Shown in pieces: positions 16,411-25,604 of a DNA stretch of 64,000 nt (the first letter of the stretch is position 1; every line of letters begins with the position of its first letter). The DNA comes from Synechococcus sp. UW179A (GTDB lineage: Bacteria; Cyanobacteriota; Cyanobacteriia; PCC-6307; Cyanobiaceae): NCBI RefSeq assembly GCF_900473965.1, contig NZ_UCNJ01000032.1:124001-188000 (forward strand). Direction: 5' to 3'. The position numbers were made by a program, and so were the translations under genes. The notes under the pieces are model-generated. The model saw only the letters and a program-made list of their open reading frames with translations, ran no database searches and was not told where the DNA came from.

Positions 16411-16647
16411 CTCCCAAGCAGCAATTGCAGAATTAGACCCAGCACAGACAACCACCGTCGCCGAACACATAGGCTTAAGTAGAAGTGAAATTCTGGAGTG
16501 TGGCTACTGGAACCATCTCCCAGACAACAAGACGTCCCATAAGGACAATGCTTCTGCACGTGCGAAGCCTGCAGTCAATCAGGGTGTAGTCGCTGCGATG
16601 CATTAGGTGGAGCTGTAAAGACAAAAAAACTTTGGCCCGTTCTGGGG

Positions 16648-17130
16648 ATGCGCCTTCAACAGCCTTTTAGCGACGATGCCATCAGACGTGATCAGTCAAT
16701 GGAAGGCCTCAGACGTGTCGTTGTCGGATCTGCTGTTGGCAGCCTTCTAGGTGCGGCGGCGTTTTTCGCAGTCGACGTGCTGATTTCAACGAGCGCCGAG
16801 GCAGTGCCAACGCATCTCACCTGTAAAGATACAACATCAACATGGAATAGTTCTCCATACACATTGTTCACACGGCAAGTCATTTTGGATTTTGATACAA
16901 ATAGCGCAACTGTTGATGGAAATGAAAGACACTTCAATGTGACGCCTGCGGAACTAACAATTCACGAACAAGGTAGGAATAAAAACGGCACACGCACGAG
17001 TTATATATTCAAAGTCGATCGCAGCACATTAAAATATAATCACGAATATGAGTTCATCAGCTCTGGAAGCAAATTCAGAAGTAATGGACAGTGTCAGATC
17101 ACCAAAGCGACGACAGCACACAAAAGTTGA
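16648..17130 (+). CDS. Membrane-anchored or secreted hypothetical protein
   Basis: 160 residues. Charged N-terminus, hydrophobic segment at about 24-50 (RRVVVGSAVGSLLGAAAFFA), then a mature part with two Cys (LTCKDTT, GQCQIT). The ATG at 16699 would leave a standard signal peptide. Not recognised. Confidence 0.65.
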   Translation: MRLQQPFSDDAIRRDQSMEGLRRVVVGSAVGSLLGAAAFFAVDVLISTSAEAVPTHLTCKDTTSTWNSSPYTLFTRQVILDFDTNSATVDGNERHFNVTPAELTIHEQGRNKNGTRTSYIFKVDRSTLKYNHEYEFISSGSKFRSNGQCQITKATTAHKS

Positions 17131-17294
17131 CTATCACTTGAGGAGCAACGGTTCCAACCGCCTTCCTTCTACATCATTTCCCAGCCTTCGCTGGCGTTAT
17201 GGCGCAGCATCAGTCTGTCGAGGAGCTGAGCAGATTCAAGCAAGCTTTTAAGGTATTCACTAATGCATAATGAATGCAAGCTCTCGATCTTCAG

Positions 17295-18164
17295 TTAGGC
17301 GCTCATAAAAAAGTCTGCATTCGCTATCCACCACTCCCGCACTGATTTTGGTTTCTTTCCTGTAAGACTGGTAAAGTCATCCGTGATTCGAGCTGCTTTA
17401 CCTGCACGAAAGGCATCAAGGTGACACATCACCTCAATATCTACATCTGCCTCTGTAAAACCAGCTTCTGTAAGCATCAGATTCCGAAACTCATCTCTAG
17501 GCATGTCTTGATAGATGATTCGGCGATCAAGAGCTTCTGTGGCAGCAGTTGCAACATCCTCAAAAGTCACCGCTTCCGGCCCAGTGATCATATATTCACA
17601 ACCAACATGTGCTTCCTTTGGCGAATCCAAAACATTGATGAATGCATTTGTGACATCTTCTAAGGCCACAAAACCCACCTTTGCCGAACCGACACATGAC
17701 ATCAGCATGCTTTCGGCTTGGATCAATTCACGAAATGGTTTGAAGTTTGTTTCCATAACCGTCTGAGGACCGACAACCGTCCAAGGCAGTCCAGAAGAAC
17801 GCATCAATCTCTCAGTGGCTAATCCAGCCGTGCCAAGTTCATCGTCATGCTCAACACCGCCAGTTAGCAGAACAATCTTCGCTCCATGACCGGATTGGAT
17901 CATGGCCTCGATCACATTTCTCAGTCGAACTTCTTTTTTGTCGTCCATTGGTGCATTAACGAGCACCTTGTCGACTCCTTTCATTAATTGGGGCAAGGTT
18001 GAGGGATCATCCATATCGGCGGATATGAGTTCAGCCCCAGGTGCATCCAAAGCTGCCAACGCTTTTTCAGACCGTCCTGTCGCCCTGACTGAAAGACCAC
18101 GTTTCGCTAAGCCTTCCACGACTGGACGACCAAACATGCCGGTGGAGGACATAACAAGGATCAT
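17295..18164 (-). CDS. NmrA-type NAD(P)-binding reductase (atypical SDR)
   Basis: 289 residues from ATG 18164. MILVMSSTGMFGRPVVEGLA carries a variant of the TGxxG dinucleotide-binding loop. AELISADMDDPSTLPQLMKG is the acidic turn typical of NmrA proteins, and VLLTGGVEHDD and SGLPWTVVGP follow where active-site and hinge residues lie. C-terminal EYMITGPEAVTFEDVA matches the family. No Tyr-x3-Lys is evident, as in atypical SDRs. The longer start at 18278 would cross a divergent region. Probably a quinone- or redox-sensing reductase; substrate unknown. Confidence 0.85.
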   Translation of the reverse strand: MILVMSSTGMFGRPVVEGLAKRGLSVRATGRSEKALAALDAPGAELISADMDDPSTLPQLMKGVDKVLVNAPMDDKKEVRLRNVIEAMIQSGHGAKIVLLTGGVEHDDELGTAGLATERLMRSSGLPWTVVGPQTVMETNFKPFRELIQAESMLMSCVGSAKVGFVALEDVTNAFINVLDSPKEAHVGCEYMITGPEAVTFEDVATAATEALDRRIIYQDMPRDEFRNLMLTEAGFTEADVDIEVMCHLDAFRAGKAARITDDFTSLTGKKPKSVREWWIANADFFMSA

Positions 18165-18339
18165 CTTGGGTGAATCAGCTCTGAGAATTGAATTAGCAGA
18201 TTTTTCAGCTTCCGGCACGATGGCAATATTCACACGACCCCAGACCGATGGTCTGAAGCCGTGTGAACGATGACTCACAAAGCACAGGAAGCCGGAATGT
18301 CATTCGTGAGAGTGCGGTCCTTTCCTTGCTAAGCGTTTA

Positions 18340-18425
18340 TCAGCAAACCGAAACCGTTCTTCGGTCAATGGCGATCAACGAGCAGTCAGCGGTTTTTATT
18401 GCCATTGAGCCTTGGCTTCACAAGC
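18340..18425 (+). repeat. Repeat Q fragment
   Basis: CCGTTCTTCGGTCAATGGCG, then ATCAACGAGCAGTCAGCGGT. Matches the upstream part of repeat Q at 3996 and 13109. A 69-codon ORF crosses it (18263-18472) but is weak. Confidence 0.4.
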
Positions 18426-18473
18426 TTGAGGATGAACTAGAGCCAGCCTTGAAGAAAATTCTGAGCTATTGAT

Positions 18474-18592
18474 CAGACATGCACCAAAACTCTGCACTCT
18501 CCATACAGAGCTGTTTTGCAGGGTTCCCCAAAAAGGCTGTGAACTTGAAGGAGTCAAAGAGCTCGCAAGCTCAACATTCACTCCCAGAAACC
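18474..18592 (+). promoter_or_regulatory. Leader A, copy 3 (upstream of 18593)
   Basis: CACCAAAAC and GGGTTCCCCAAAAAG boxes, then GTGAACTTGAAGGAGTC. Inner stem GAGCT-CGCA-AGCTC replaces the GGGG/CCCC seen elsewhere, and the outer GGAGT/ACTCC is kept. The 7-nt outer-arm site ends 6 nt before the ATG. The changed yet paired inner stem supports a real RNA structure. Confidence 0.7.
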
Positions 18593-18889
18593 ATGGGGAC
18601 TACCGTTAAAGTCAGAGTAACTGCTTACCCATGGGAAAAGTGGGACAAGCTGCCGAAAGAAGAGAGAAAAGCGGAAACGATAGAGGGAGATCATCGAGCC
18701 GTTGAAGAGCAACGGCAAGAAGATACAGTCAAGGAGGGGGTCACCCCATCGGCTTTCCAGATTAAGCTAATACCCACGCAAGCGCAGAAGCTGAAGCCGT
18801 TGGGGTTAATGAGACCTATCGGACAACTTTTAACCCAGCTAGTGGCGGCCAAATGGTTTGCAAACACTTCAACTTTGAGTAGTTACTGA
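18593..18889 (+). CDS. Hypothetical protein under leader A (98 aa)
   Basis: MGTTVKVRVTAYPWEKWDKL, a charged Glu/Lys-rich middle (KEERKAETIEGDHRAVEEQR), then AFQIKLIPTQAQKLKPLG and a weakly hydrophobic end. No signal or membrane helix. The start follows from leader A spacing; the frame is open upstream to 18479, through the leader. Function unknown. Confidence 0.55.
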   Translation: MGTTVKVRVTAYPWEKWDKLPKEERKAETIEGDHRAVEEQRQEDTVKEGVTPSAFQIKLIPTQAQKLKPLGLMRPIGQLLTQLVAAKWFANTSTLSSY

Positions 18890-18963
18890 GGAGTCCACAT
18901 AAAGCCCCAACAATTGCGAGTTTTTAGTGTCAACACCGTAGATGCACTTCGCCCAGCAGAGCG

Positions 18964-18974
18964 TTGCTATGACT
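18964..18974 (+). promoter_or_regulatory. Element C before Nif11 18995
   Basis: TTGCTATGACT, 20 nt before the ATG. Extended -10-like (TG-C-TATGAC), identical to the boxes at 8971, 25605 and 30944 (minus). Confidence 0.6.
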
Positions 18975-18994
18975 AGTGCACAAGCTTTATATCC

Positions 18995-19336
18995 ATGTCA
19001 GAAGAACAACTCAAAGCATTCCTCACCAAAGTTAAAGGAGATTCAAATCTTCAGGAGAAAGTAAAATCATGTCGAGACGCTGGTGCCATGGTCAAACTCG
19101 CCAAGGAACTAGGTTTCGTTATTTCTGCGCTAGAAATATTGAATGATTTTAATTCTGACAGTTCTCAATTAAGCAAACAATTATCAGACCAAGACACTTC
19201 TGAGATTTATGGCGGAACAGGTGGATGGAATAACGGCAGCTTGGGCGGATTTAATAATGGCGGATTGAGTGGATGGAACAATGGAGCCTCGAGAGGATGG
19301 AGCAATGGTGGCGCAGGTGAATTCAACAATGCCTAA
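18995..19336 (+). CDS. Nif11-leader protein with aromatic-x-Asn repeat core
   Basis: 113 residues. Leader MSEEQLKAFLTKVKGDSNLQ is standard, with an insert (LNDFNSDSSQLSKQLS) before QDTSEIYGG. The core has no Cys in 38 residues and is built of 8-residue units: GWNNGSLG, GFNNGGLS, GWNNGASR, GWSNGGAG and a last EFNNA. The DNA repeats with an exact 24-nt period. Each unit has aromatic-x-Asn, the three-residue motif cross-linked by cyclophane-forming radical SAM enzymes (GrrA/OscA-type substrates). No such enzyme is in the window. Confidence 0.85.
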   Translation: MSEEQLKAFLTKVKGDSNLQEKVKSCRDAGAMVKLAKELGFVISALEILNDFNSDSSQLSKQLSDQDTSEIYGGTGGWNNGSLGGFNNGGLSGWNNGASRGWSNGGAGEFNNA

Positions 19337-19916
19337 AGGCAGAAAACTAAAATCTATATATTTTCTCGAGCCATTTACTCCGCCAAATCTCATTGAGCAG
19401 CAATCAGTTCCAATGAGCTGGCATAATTGGATCCTTTTGATTGATACATAAAGGCATAGAGTAATAAGCAGTGGGATCATCTCTTCAACAAATCTTACAT
19501 TGGTACCTCTAAAGCTTCAACGCCAAAACTAAAGAGCATCATGCTTTAGGAGAAGTTCAGAGCTAGTCAGTCGCTTGTCCAGATATTCGGAATGAAGGCG
19601 ACCCGCCTGGATCAACAAAACTCTAAGATTACGACTAATGCACGTCAGCATCCATAGAAACTAAAAAATATGGGACTTAAATGAACTGCTCTAATACATT
19701 CGACACGATGAGCCGGCGGTGATCCATCTCCACCTCCGTTGGCGACATTTTCAACAACTGACTTCTACATGGTCTGCCAGGTATCGATTGCCTGGTATCT
19801 CAGCATTCCCCTGATCAGAGCCTAACAATTGCCCCGCCATGACCTGACCTCCACACGAATCGCTACATTTAAAGATCACGAGTGACTGGTCATATTATCT
19901 GCATTAGAGAACTGAA
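19337..19916. other. Intergenic with a piece of repeat R
   Basis: About 580 bases without a gene. 19735-19795 resembles repeat R (CAACTGACTTCTACATGG, TCTGCCAGGTATCGATTGCC). Confidence 0.4.
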
Positions 19917-20120
19917 TCACTCTGTAGCATCAAGGCGCTTCACTTCCTCCACAAACTTCTCTCCACTGTGAGAGTGCTCCCGATTCTTTTCATTCGGGTG
20001 GCTATGTCGTTCATCTGCACTAGCTTGCTTCAGCAGTTCTTTCTCGCGATGAACCGGATCAAGCCGTTCAAGATCAGCTTTATTTGGGCGTCTGCCACTT
20101 TGATGATGTTCGTTACTCAT
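19917..20120 (-). CDS. Small hydrophilic protein (67 aa)
   Basis: MSNEHHQSGRRPNKADLERL, very rich in His, Glu, Lys and Arg (NEKNREHSHSGEKFVEEVKR). No hydrophobic core, so probably intrinsically disordered. SD AAGGAG precedes the ATG, and the gene starts 1 nt after the stop of 20122-20334, so the two form an operon. Confidence 0.65.
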   Translation of the reverse strand: MSNEHHQSGRRPNKADLERLDPVHREKELLKQASADERHSHPNEKNREHSHSGEKFVEEVKRLDATE

Positions 20121-20121
20121 A

Positions 20122-20334
20122 TCAATTGATCTCCTTGCGGAATGGGGTTGGCCCCTGGTCTTTCATGAGTTCATTTGTCTGGCTGTCTACCTTCTTGAGT
20201 GCTTCATCACTGACCGTATTGGTTGACAGATGATTCACACTGCGATTTCGCTCAACCTGAACGTCAAGCGAACTGGCATCGGAACGGTGCTTCTGGTCGT
20301 TCTCATGACGCATAGCGTCCTGACTCTGATTCAT
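20122..20334 (-). CDS. Small hydrophilic protein (70 aa)
   Basis: From ATG 20334: MNQSQDAMRHENDQKHRSDA, then VERNRSVNHLSTNTVSDEAL. Like its neighbour it is charged and disordered-looking. First gene of a two-gene operon. A longer start at 20361 would add a hydrophobic MSWLVVSTL. Function unknown. Confidence 0.6.
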   Translation of the reverse strand: MNQSQDAMRHENDQKHRSDASSLDVQVERNRSVNHLSTNTVSDEALKKVDSQTNELMKDQGPTPFRKEIN

Positions 20335-20762
20335 CAAGGTGGATACAACTAACCAGCTCATAGCAAACTCTGAATTCTCCGACCATCCTTGCGCGAATCC
20401 TTTAGCTCACAGCGTTTCCACACGCCTGACTTCTGCAGCGTTTCCCAGGCTTCGTTGCGACTGGATTGGCCAAGCGATCAAAAAGCCCACTTGTGAAACC
20501 AACGCATTACGTCAAAAGGCTGGGCTTGAAATACTGTTCAAGCTCACAGCCCAACGGCAATCCCGCAGGATTCCGCAGCTAAAAGGTCGGCAAAACCGGT
20601 ATTTCTTAGTTGGGGACTGTCTGTCCCGCCTCGGGGGACTGTCGACGGGGTCGCATCAGGTGCTGCAGCTCGCGCGACGGAGAGGACTGGTTTGAAAACA
20701 TCATCGCTAATGGCAGGAAACACGATCGAAGCCGGCTATTTTCCTCCCGTGCAACCCGCCGG

Positions 20763-20857
20763 GGAAGGTCTCGAAACCGTACCTCTAAGGTCGGCTGCCC
20801 CTCTGCTGCCTGCGGTGCAACAGGCCTAGAACCAAGAAGTCCCTTCCGGAGAAACTC
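20763..20857 (+). promoter_or_regulatory. Leader B, copy 2 (upstream of Nif11 20858)
   Basis: GAAGGTCTCGAAACCGTACC, then TAAGGTCGGCTG, a variable middle, and GTCCCTTCCGGAGAAACTC before ATG, with TCC/GGA able to pair around the SD. Parallels 11287-11380. Confidence 0.6.
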
Positions 20858-21115
20858 ATGACTCAAGAACAACTCAATACATTTCTCGTAAAACTCGAAG
20901 GCGACAGAGGCCTTCAAGAGAAGATTAAAGCTGCAAAGTCAACAAAAGAAGTAGTTAATGCTGCGCAAACAGAAGGTTTTTCGATTTCTACTAACAACCT
21001 CAATCTTCCCGCTAGAATTTCAGAAGAAGAGCTTGAAGCTACAAGTGCAGGACAGTTTGGATCTTATTGCCAATGCCACGGAACTATCTGCAAAAACTAT
21101 ACGATTGACAACTGA
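20858..21115 (+). CDS. Prochlorosin-type precursor (Nif11 leader)
   Basis: 85 residues. Leader MTQEQLNTFLVKLEGDRGLQ, RISEEELEATSAG, core QFGSYCQCHGTICKNYTIDN with three Cys, two close together (CQC). The cleavage pair is Ala-Gly rather than Gly-Gly. Followed by a strong terminator; preceded by leader B rather than A or C. Confidence 0.88.
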   Translation: MTQEQLNTFLVKLEGDRGLQEKIKAAKSTKEVVNAAQTEGFSISTNNLNLPARISEEELEATSAGQFGSYCQCHGTICKNYTIDN

Positions 21116-21136
21116 AGCTAAGGACCATCAAGAATG

Positions 21137-21158
21137 CCCGCCAAGAGCGGGTTTTTTT
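21137..21158 (+). terminator. Rho-independent terminator
   Basis: CCCGCCAAGAGCGGGTTTTTTT, 21 nt after the precursor stop. Confidence 0.85.
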
Positions 21159-21410
21159 GGGAATCAAAGCTTGTCCCTGGACAATCTTTTGTTTCCCAGA
21201 AACATCAAAACAACGCAAGGAGCAAGCAATTCCTAGGGAAATTTAACAAACTTGAATCCAAAACAATCACTGCCAGGAAGTAAACATCAAAAGGGTAAGA
21301 CCTCTAAGCAAAATATACTTTACCAGCACACTGGTCCCGACTGGCAGTGTTGATCCGTTATCACTTGGGCGGGCATCACTTCGATTCTTAATACTTGGAC
21401 ATTGAGCCCG

Positions 21411-21620
21411 CTATTGAGTATTGCCGGCTTGGCCTCCTTGACAGTAATTAACTGCTTTTGCATGAATTCTGTTCTTAGGCAAATCACGATTGCGCAAGTA
21501 CTCTCGCTGATAGTCGACGCATCTGTTGATCTGATGACTCTCCCAAGCAAAAGGGAAAGCGTGCAAGATTGCGATTGATCCGAAGAAAATCGCGATTAGT
21601 TCGCCCTCTTTAAAATTCAT
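21411..21620 (-). CDS. Small membrane-associated protein (69 aa)
   Basis: MNFKEGELIAIFFGSIAILH with AFPFAWESHQINRCVDYQRE behind: one hydrophobic helix near the N-terminus, then a basic, soluble tail with two Cys. Not recognised. Confidence 0.6.
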   Translation of the reverse strand: MNFKEGELIAIFFGSIAILHAFPFAWESHQINRCVDYQREYLRNRDLPKNRIHAKAVNYCQGGQAGNTQ

Positions 21621-21830
21621 TGCACTGGCTTACGCCACTTCATATTAAGTGAAATGGCGGAGACCTCTGGTCTCCTGATCACCTGGATAAGCATCGCTTC
21701 CACCCGACTGTTTGATACCTGGTCTCGCAGGGTTCAAGGTAGTTGTGCCTGGCAACCGGCGCACAGAATAACTGCACACGAAACGACAGATCTCTTGAAT
21801 GAGGAGAATGACAAACGAACAATGGACTGT

Positions 21831-22706
21831 TCAGAGCGCTTTAAGGCGTTTCTCACCAGAAAAGATCGCACTTAGGGCCGATAGCATAATAAAAAATATA
21901 CCAATCCACTGGTAGTCATCGAGGTGAATGTCGAACATCCAAGACTCAACAAAAGCAACAATTGGCAAGTTAAGCAATAATATATTCCTATAGGTCACAG
22001 GGGGAAGCGCAAATGCGGTCTTTGAAGCTGTAAAACTTTCCAGCATTTTCAGGCATCCAGTGGCAAGCAGCAACACCCAAAGGACTGCCAATGTCGGATA
22101 GGGCGCAGCAGGCAATCGTGAAATCAGAATAAGGCCAAAACACGCAAAAATAACCTTACTAAGCTGCTTCGAGAAAACAACTTCTTTTGCATTAATAATT
22201 CCACGGATTCTGCCGGTCAATATCACAGCATTTGTGCCAAATATTAGCGCAAAAGCACCAAACATTAGACCAATAAAAGAAAACGATTGAAGCTTCACTC
22301 CTAAAACAAGAAAAGCACCAAAAGCAGCAAAAAAGACCGCCAAGAACTCTAACGGCATAGGCAATCGACCCTCGATACTACACGTTCGAAGCAACAGTGT
22401 CACAGACGATAGTCCGACAAACATTGTTGCAATAGATGCCGGCAAATAATTAATGCTGAGCAGGATCGAAAAATTAAACAACCCGCTCAACAAGGCCATC
22501 AGAATAACTAGCCTCCACTGCTTGCGATTCCAACTTTTATAGACATGACCTCGCTTGAGAACAGATGGAATCAAGGCAACAATTCCGACCCCCGAAGCAA
22601 GCAACAACCATGGCGAAGAAAAATGTGAAAGAAGATATTTAGACAAAACAATATAGATGCTAAAAACAAAAGCAGTACTAACTCCCCAGATCAACCCCCT
22701 GACCAT
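21831..22706 (-). CDS. EamA/DMT-family transporter
   Basis: 291 residues with about ten hydrophobic helices in two halves, the layout of the drug/metabolite transporter superfamily. The first half begins GLIWGVSTAFVFSIYIVLSK and contains LPASIATMFVGLSSV at the usual end of helix 4. The second half ends YQWIGIFFIMLSALSAIF. Such proteins export or import small metabolites across the inner membrane; the substrate cannot be predicted. Single gene. Confidence 0.85.
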   Translation of the reverse strand: MVRGLIWGVSTAFVFSIYIVLSKYLLSHFSSPWLLLASGVGIVALIPSVLKRGHVYKSWNRKQWRLVILMALLSGLFNFSILLSINYLPASIATMFVGLSSVTLLLRTCSIEGRLPMPLEFLAVFFAAFGAFLVLGVKLQSFSFIGLMFGAFALIFGTNAVILTGRIRGIINAKEVVFSKQLSKVIFACFGLILISRLPAAPYPTLAVLWVLLLATGCLKMLESFTASKTAFALPPVTYRNILLLNLPIVAFVESWMFDIHLDDYQWIGIFFIMLSALSAIFSGEKRLKAL

Positions 22707-22957
22707 GGCATCGGATACAACTAAAACAATAATACAAGGCCACGAAAGTAATCAATCAAACATTTCACAAATGGTACTCCAGAAAATCAAGACCCATCAA
22801 CACGAATATCACAGCAATAAACCATGTCATTACCGTGATCTTTAAGCGTAGAGTGGTTAATCAATCACTTAAAAGTGAGATTGCCCATTGTGAAAAATCA
22901 GCCAACAGCCTGCTCAGCAAACCAGAGCTTATTCAGCCAGGTACGGGGCCTGACTTG

Positions 22958-23287
22958 CTAGTCCGACTGACGCATGGAGGCCAATAGGTCGAAAACAAAC
23001 TCGTAGTCAACACAGCTCAGCATCTGTTCAATGCATCCATAGGCACTTCCGTGCCCAACCTCAAATCGCTCTGTGAATGCCTCCTCGCTTAGCGTTGCTT
23101 GAGAAGCGAGTGCATCTCGCCGTATCCAGGCCGATAGTTCTTCAGATGTTTGACAGCGCAACAGCTCTTCGCTCGTGGCACAACTGATCAAGTCAACGAC
23201 TCTTAGGGCATAGCGATAAGTGGCTTCTTCAAGCACCCCATTCCCTGACAGTTGTTCGATGTACTGCAGGGACTGAGATCGATTCAT
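22958..23287 (-). CDS. Hypothetical protein (109 aa)
   Basis: MNRSQSLQYIEQLSGNGVLE, then EELLRCQTSEELSAWIRRDA and FEVGHGSAYGCIEQMLSCVD. All-helical, soluble, with four Cys. Likely real from composition and isolation. Not recognised. Confidence 0.65.
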   Translation of the reverse strand: MNRSQSLQYIEQLSGNGVLEEATYRYALRVVDLISCATSEELLRCQTSEELSAWIRRDALASQATLSEEAFTERFEVGHGSAYGCIEQMLSCVDYEFVFDLLASMRQSD

Positions 23288-23563
23288 GGATCTGCTCCAT
23301 AGAAGAATACGGGATCTTCTCCTGTGCAGCAGTGATTCTTTGACCGACTAGCTGAACCAGGTGATCATCAACCATGTCATGGCTTTTATGGCTTGCGAGA
23401 AGTGGTGTGAACGTAAGGACGACAAACAGATGACAGTCCGGCTGTAGCCGGACTGAACGCACTGAAAATAGCCACAGTGCGGAAGATCAGCGCGGGACTA
23501 TGCATTTGAGTCCTTGCCTGTGTCCTTACAGGCGATGATTGAACAACCATTGCAAGCTTTTTG

Positions 23564-23866
23564 ATGGCACGCTTCATGATCCAGTGGTCCGCTCCCGATC
23601 CCGCTAGTGAGGAGTACGCCAAAGCCATCGTTGATTACATCAAGGGCGGCAAGCCCATGGATGAATTCGCCGGTTTCAAGTTGCTGGCACGCCAGATCCA
23701 CCCTCAGACCGGTGAAGGTGTGCTGCTTGTGGAAGCCGACAACCTGGCAGCAGTGCAGAAGCACACCTATCCCTGGACCAAGGGCCTCGGCGTCACAGCG
23801 GAGATCATCCCCGGCCTCAGCGATGAGGAGTTTGTCGAGCTGGAAGAGGGCATGAATAAGGTCTGA
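23564..23866 (+). CDS. DUF3303-like protein
   Basis: 100 residues. MARFMIQWSAPDPASEEYAK, then FAGFKLLARQIHPQTGEGVL and LVEADNLAAVQKHTYPWTKG. This fits the small ferredoxin-like-fold DUF3303 family (xFMxxW, short acidic end). The second of two ATGs is preferred. Function unknown. Confidence 0.7.
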   Translation: MARFMIQWSAPDPASEEYAKAIVDYIKGGKPMDEFAGFKLLARQIHPQTGEGVLLVEADNLAAVQKHTYPWTKGLGVTAEIIPGLSDEEFVELEEGMNKV

Positions 23867-24106
23867 CCAAAAGACCTAGGGACGAATAGCGGTGGCCCCA
23901 GGCTTCGAGACATTGTTTCTAAGCAGCCGCCAAACCACCGCTTTTCCCCCCACCACGGAGGAGCCTGGTGGCAATCACAACCCACTGCGTATGCGCGGCT
24001 GATAGGGCATTGCTGACGCTGTTGTAGACCCCCCTTTCCTAAGAAATAAAAAAAGACAAATCTCGCCACTCTTTGGCGATACCGCTCAGTCAGAGGACTG
24101 TCCTCA
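23867..24106. other. Intergenic
   Basis: No gene seen. CTAAGAAATAAAAAAAGAC near 24040 is AT-rich but has no clear hairpin. Confidence 0.35.
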
Positions 24107-24388
24107 TTGGGGAACTGGCAACGATGTCGAAAACAGCTGCACTTAGACGCCACACTGAAATGGTTAACCACTCCCTCCATGGCCGACGTTGGGCTGACAT
24201 GCCTTCAAACGCTGGCGGGTCTGGAGCAAATAGACCGTGCATGGAGACGTTGGCTAAACTGTGACCGCAAGGGAGCCTCTACGGTGCTGAGGCGGAGAAT
24301 CGGTGATCTATCAATCACTGCCAAACGGCCAACCAGTGCAATGGTTCTAGATTGGCTTGATACAGATCGTGAGGTCAACTCTTTCTGA
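24107..24388 (+). CDS. Possible repeat Q-family protein (93 aa)
   Basis: The middle, GLTCLQTLAGLEQIDRAWRR, resembles GLICLQGLADLERLEGPWVK of 13186. The rest (ITAKRPTSAMVLDWLDTDRE) differs. Could be a diverged family member or a decaying copy. Confidence 0.4.
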   Translation: MGNWQRCRKQLHLDATLKWLTTPSMADVGLTCLQTLAGLEQIDRAWRRWLNCDRKGASTVLRRRIGDLSITAKRPTSAMVLDWLDTDREVNSF

Positions 24389-24445
24389 CTTGGCGGCCAA
24401 AGAAAAAACTAAGAATCCGGGCCCAAACTGAAGAGACAGGCGTAA

Positions 24446-24562
24446 TCACGACTTCTCTCTTTGGTTTTGAGAAGTTCCCACACGCCATGCCCAAAGAGTC
24501 GTCAGAGCCGCGCCAAAAGCCATCACGACCAACAACAGCTGTTCAGTAGTCACAACAAGCAT
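24446..24562 (-). CDS. Small membrane protein (38 aa)
   Basis: MLVVTTEQLLLVVMAFGAAL, then TTLWAWRVGTSQNQREKS: one helix with a basic tail (cytoplasmic if N-out). No competing gene. Not recognised. Confidence 0.5.
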   Translation of the reverse strand: MLVVTTEQLLLVVMAFGAALTTLWAWRVGTSQNQREKS

Positions 24563-24914
24563 CCAAACGAAACGTATTAACTTTTAGCCACACAACCTTG
24601 ATTGGCGCTTCAAATACCGTTTACAGAAGAAAAATCCCAATACCATGGAAGCGAAGCAAAAAGCGATATAAGACCCGAATGGGAACAGCAGTGCGGTTGA
24701 GTTGGACGAATCGATCTCCCGACACACACACACCAAGCACACACAGCACTGGGCAGGGTTGTCACAAGCCATCCGTGCAAAACGATGGGACTAAAACGTA
24801 TTTGGTTAGAAGTAAAAACACCAGCATCAGAAACGTCGGCATGAGGTTGTGAAGGGCTTAGATGGTCTGAAACATCAGTAAAGTTGTTACCAAGGTTATT
24901 GGACTGTTTCAACC
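24563..24914. other. Intergenic, no gene seen
   Basis: About 350 bases. ORFs on both strands (24598-24930) have poor composition, with CACACACACC and similar low-complexity runs. Confidence 0.35.
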
Positions 24915-25292
24915 ATGGACTCGGAAGCATTGGTCTGTCACCTCTTGTTAATTTGCTTTACTGAAGAAACAAGTGACGACAAAATTGCTGAAGTTTGGAG
25001 TCTTTTCGAGGACTTACCGAATGGATCAGATGGAGTTGAAGGAATTATTTCAGTCCAGTTCGGCACGAACAATAGTCCCGAAGAGTTAAACAAAGGTTTC
25101 ACTCATTCAGTTGTAGTGACGTTTGACTCTGTCGCCTCAAGAGATGCTTATACCGGCACATCGTCTCAACCTGCTGCAACAAAGCACCTTGCATTGAAAG
25201 AGGTGTTCCTTCCAACAATTAAAGATATTATTGTATTTGATTACTCGCCTGAACCCTACTCCTCAAAAATCAGCCAAAACCAGAGGCCATGA
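24915..25292 (+). CDS. Dabb (stress-responsive A/B barrel) domain protein
   Basis: 125 residues. LLICFTEETSDDKIAEVWSL is the first strand and helix; GVEGIISVQFGTNNSPEELN is the beta-turn region; FTHSVVVTFDSVASRDAYTG is the GYTHxxxxxF-like central motif; and HLALKEVFLPTIKDIIVFDY the closing strand. The last 10-15 residues run into a Nif11 fragment, so the C-terminus may have been altered by a rearrangement. Confidence 0.75.
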   Translation: MDSEALVCHLLLICFTEETSDDKIAEVWSLFEDLPNGSDGVEGIISVQFGTNNSPEELNKGFTHSVVVTFDSVASRDAYTGTSSQPAATKHLALKEVFLPTIKDIIVFDYSPEPYSSKISQNQRP

Positions 25293-25363
25293 ACTCACCA
25301 CAACGGGTTCTTACTATTATCAAAAAATACGGTTACGAATTCACCGCTTACATAACCTACTGA
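25289..25363 (+). pseudogene. Nif11 leader fragment
   Basis: ATG then NSPQRVLTIIKKYGYEFTAY, ITY, stop. This aligns with SPEEVVIIGKENGHEFT of the precursor at 30677 and similar helices. Both the first leader helix and the core are missing. Probably debris of a precursor. Confidence 0.45.
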
Positions 25364-25604
25364 CCCAATAAAAGGAACCAGCAGGCACATTTTAGGCGGC
25401 GGTCTGCTGAGCTTTCACAATCAAAACTCAAACTACTAATCAACAGGCCTCTGCGGGACTAGGACTGCCTAAATCCTGTGCCGGAAGACCTCACGAATAC
25501 AGATACTTCACTTATTAAATGCGACTAAAAGCCTTAAAACAAGTCGCAACACCTGGAGCAGTAGAATTCAATAAATTTACAAGCAAAGACACATCCTTAT
25601 ACCT

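Noticed and set aside
16104-16559. 151-codon minus-strand ORF
   Set aside because: Covers the tRNA-like relic and a decayed leader A; composition not protein-like.
18263-18472. 69-codon plus-strand ORF
   Set aside because: Overlaps the start of the NmrA-type gene region and a repeat Q fragment; support too weak to call.
20606-20917. Minus-strand ORF with VRFRDLPRRV, similar to VRFQDLFGRV antisense to 11287-11380
   Set aside because: The similarity is explained by leader B read on the opposite strand; no start, SD or common length supports a protein.
24610-24930. 106-codon minus-strand ORF
   Set aside because: Cys/Val/Ser low-complexity translation of a CACACA-rich stretch.
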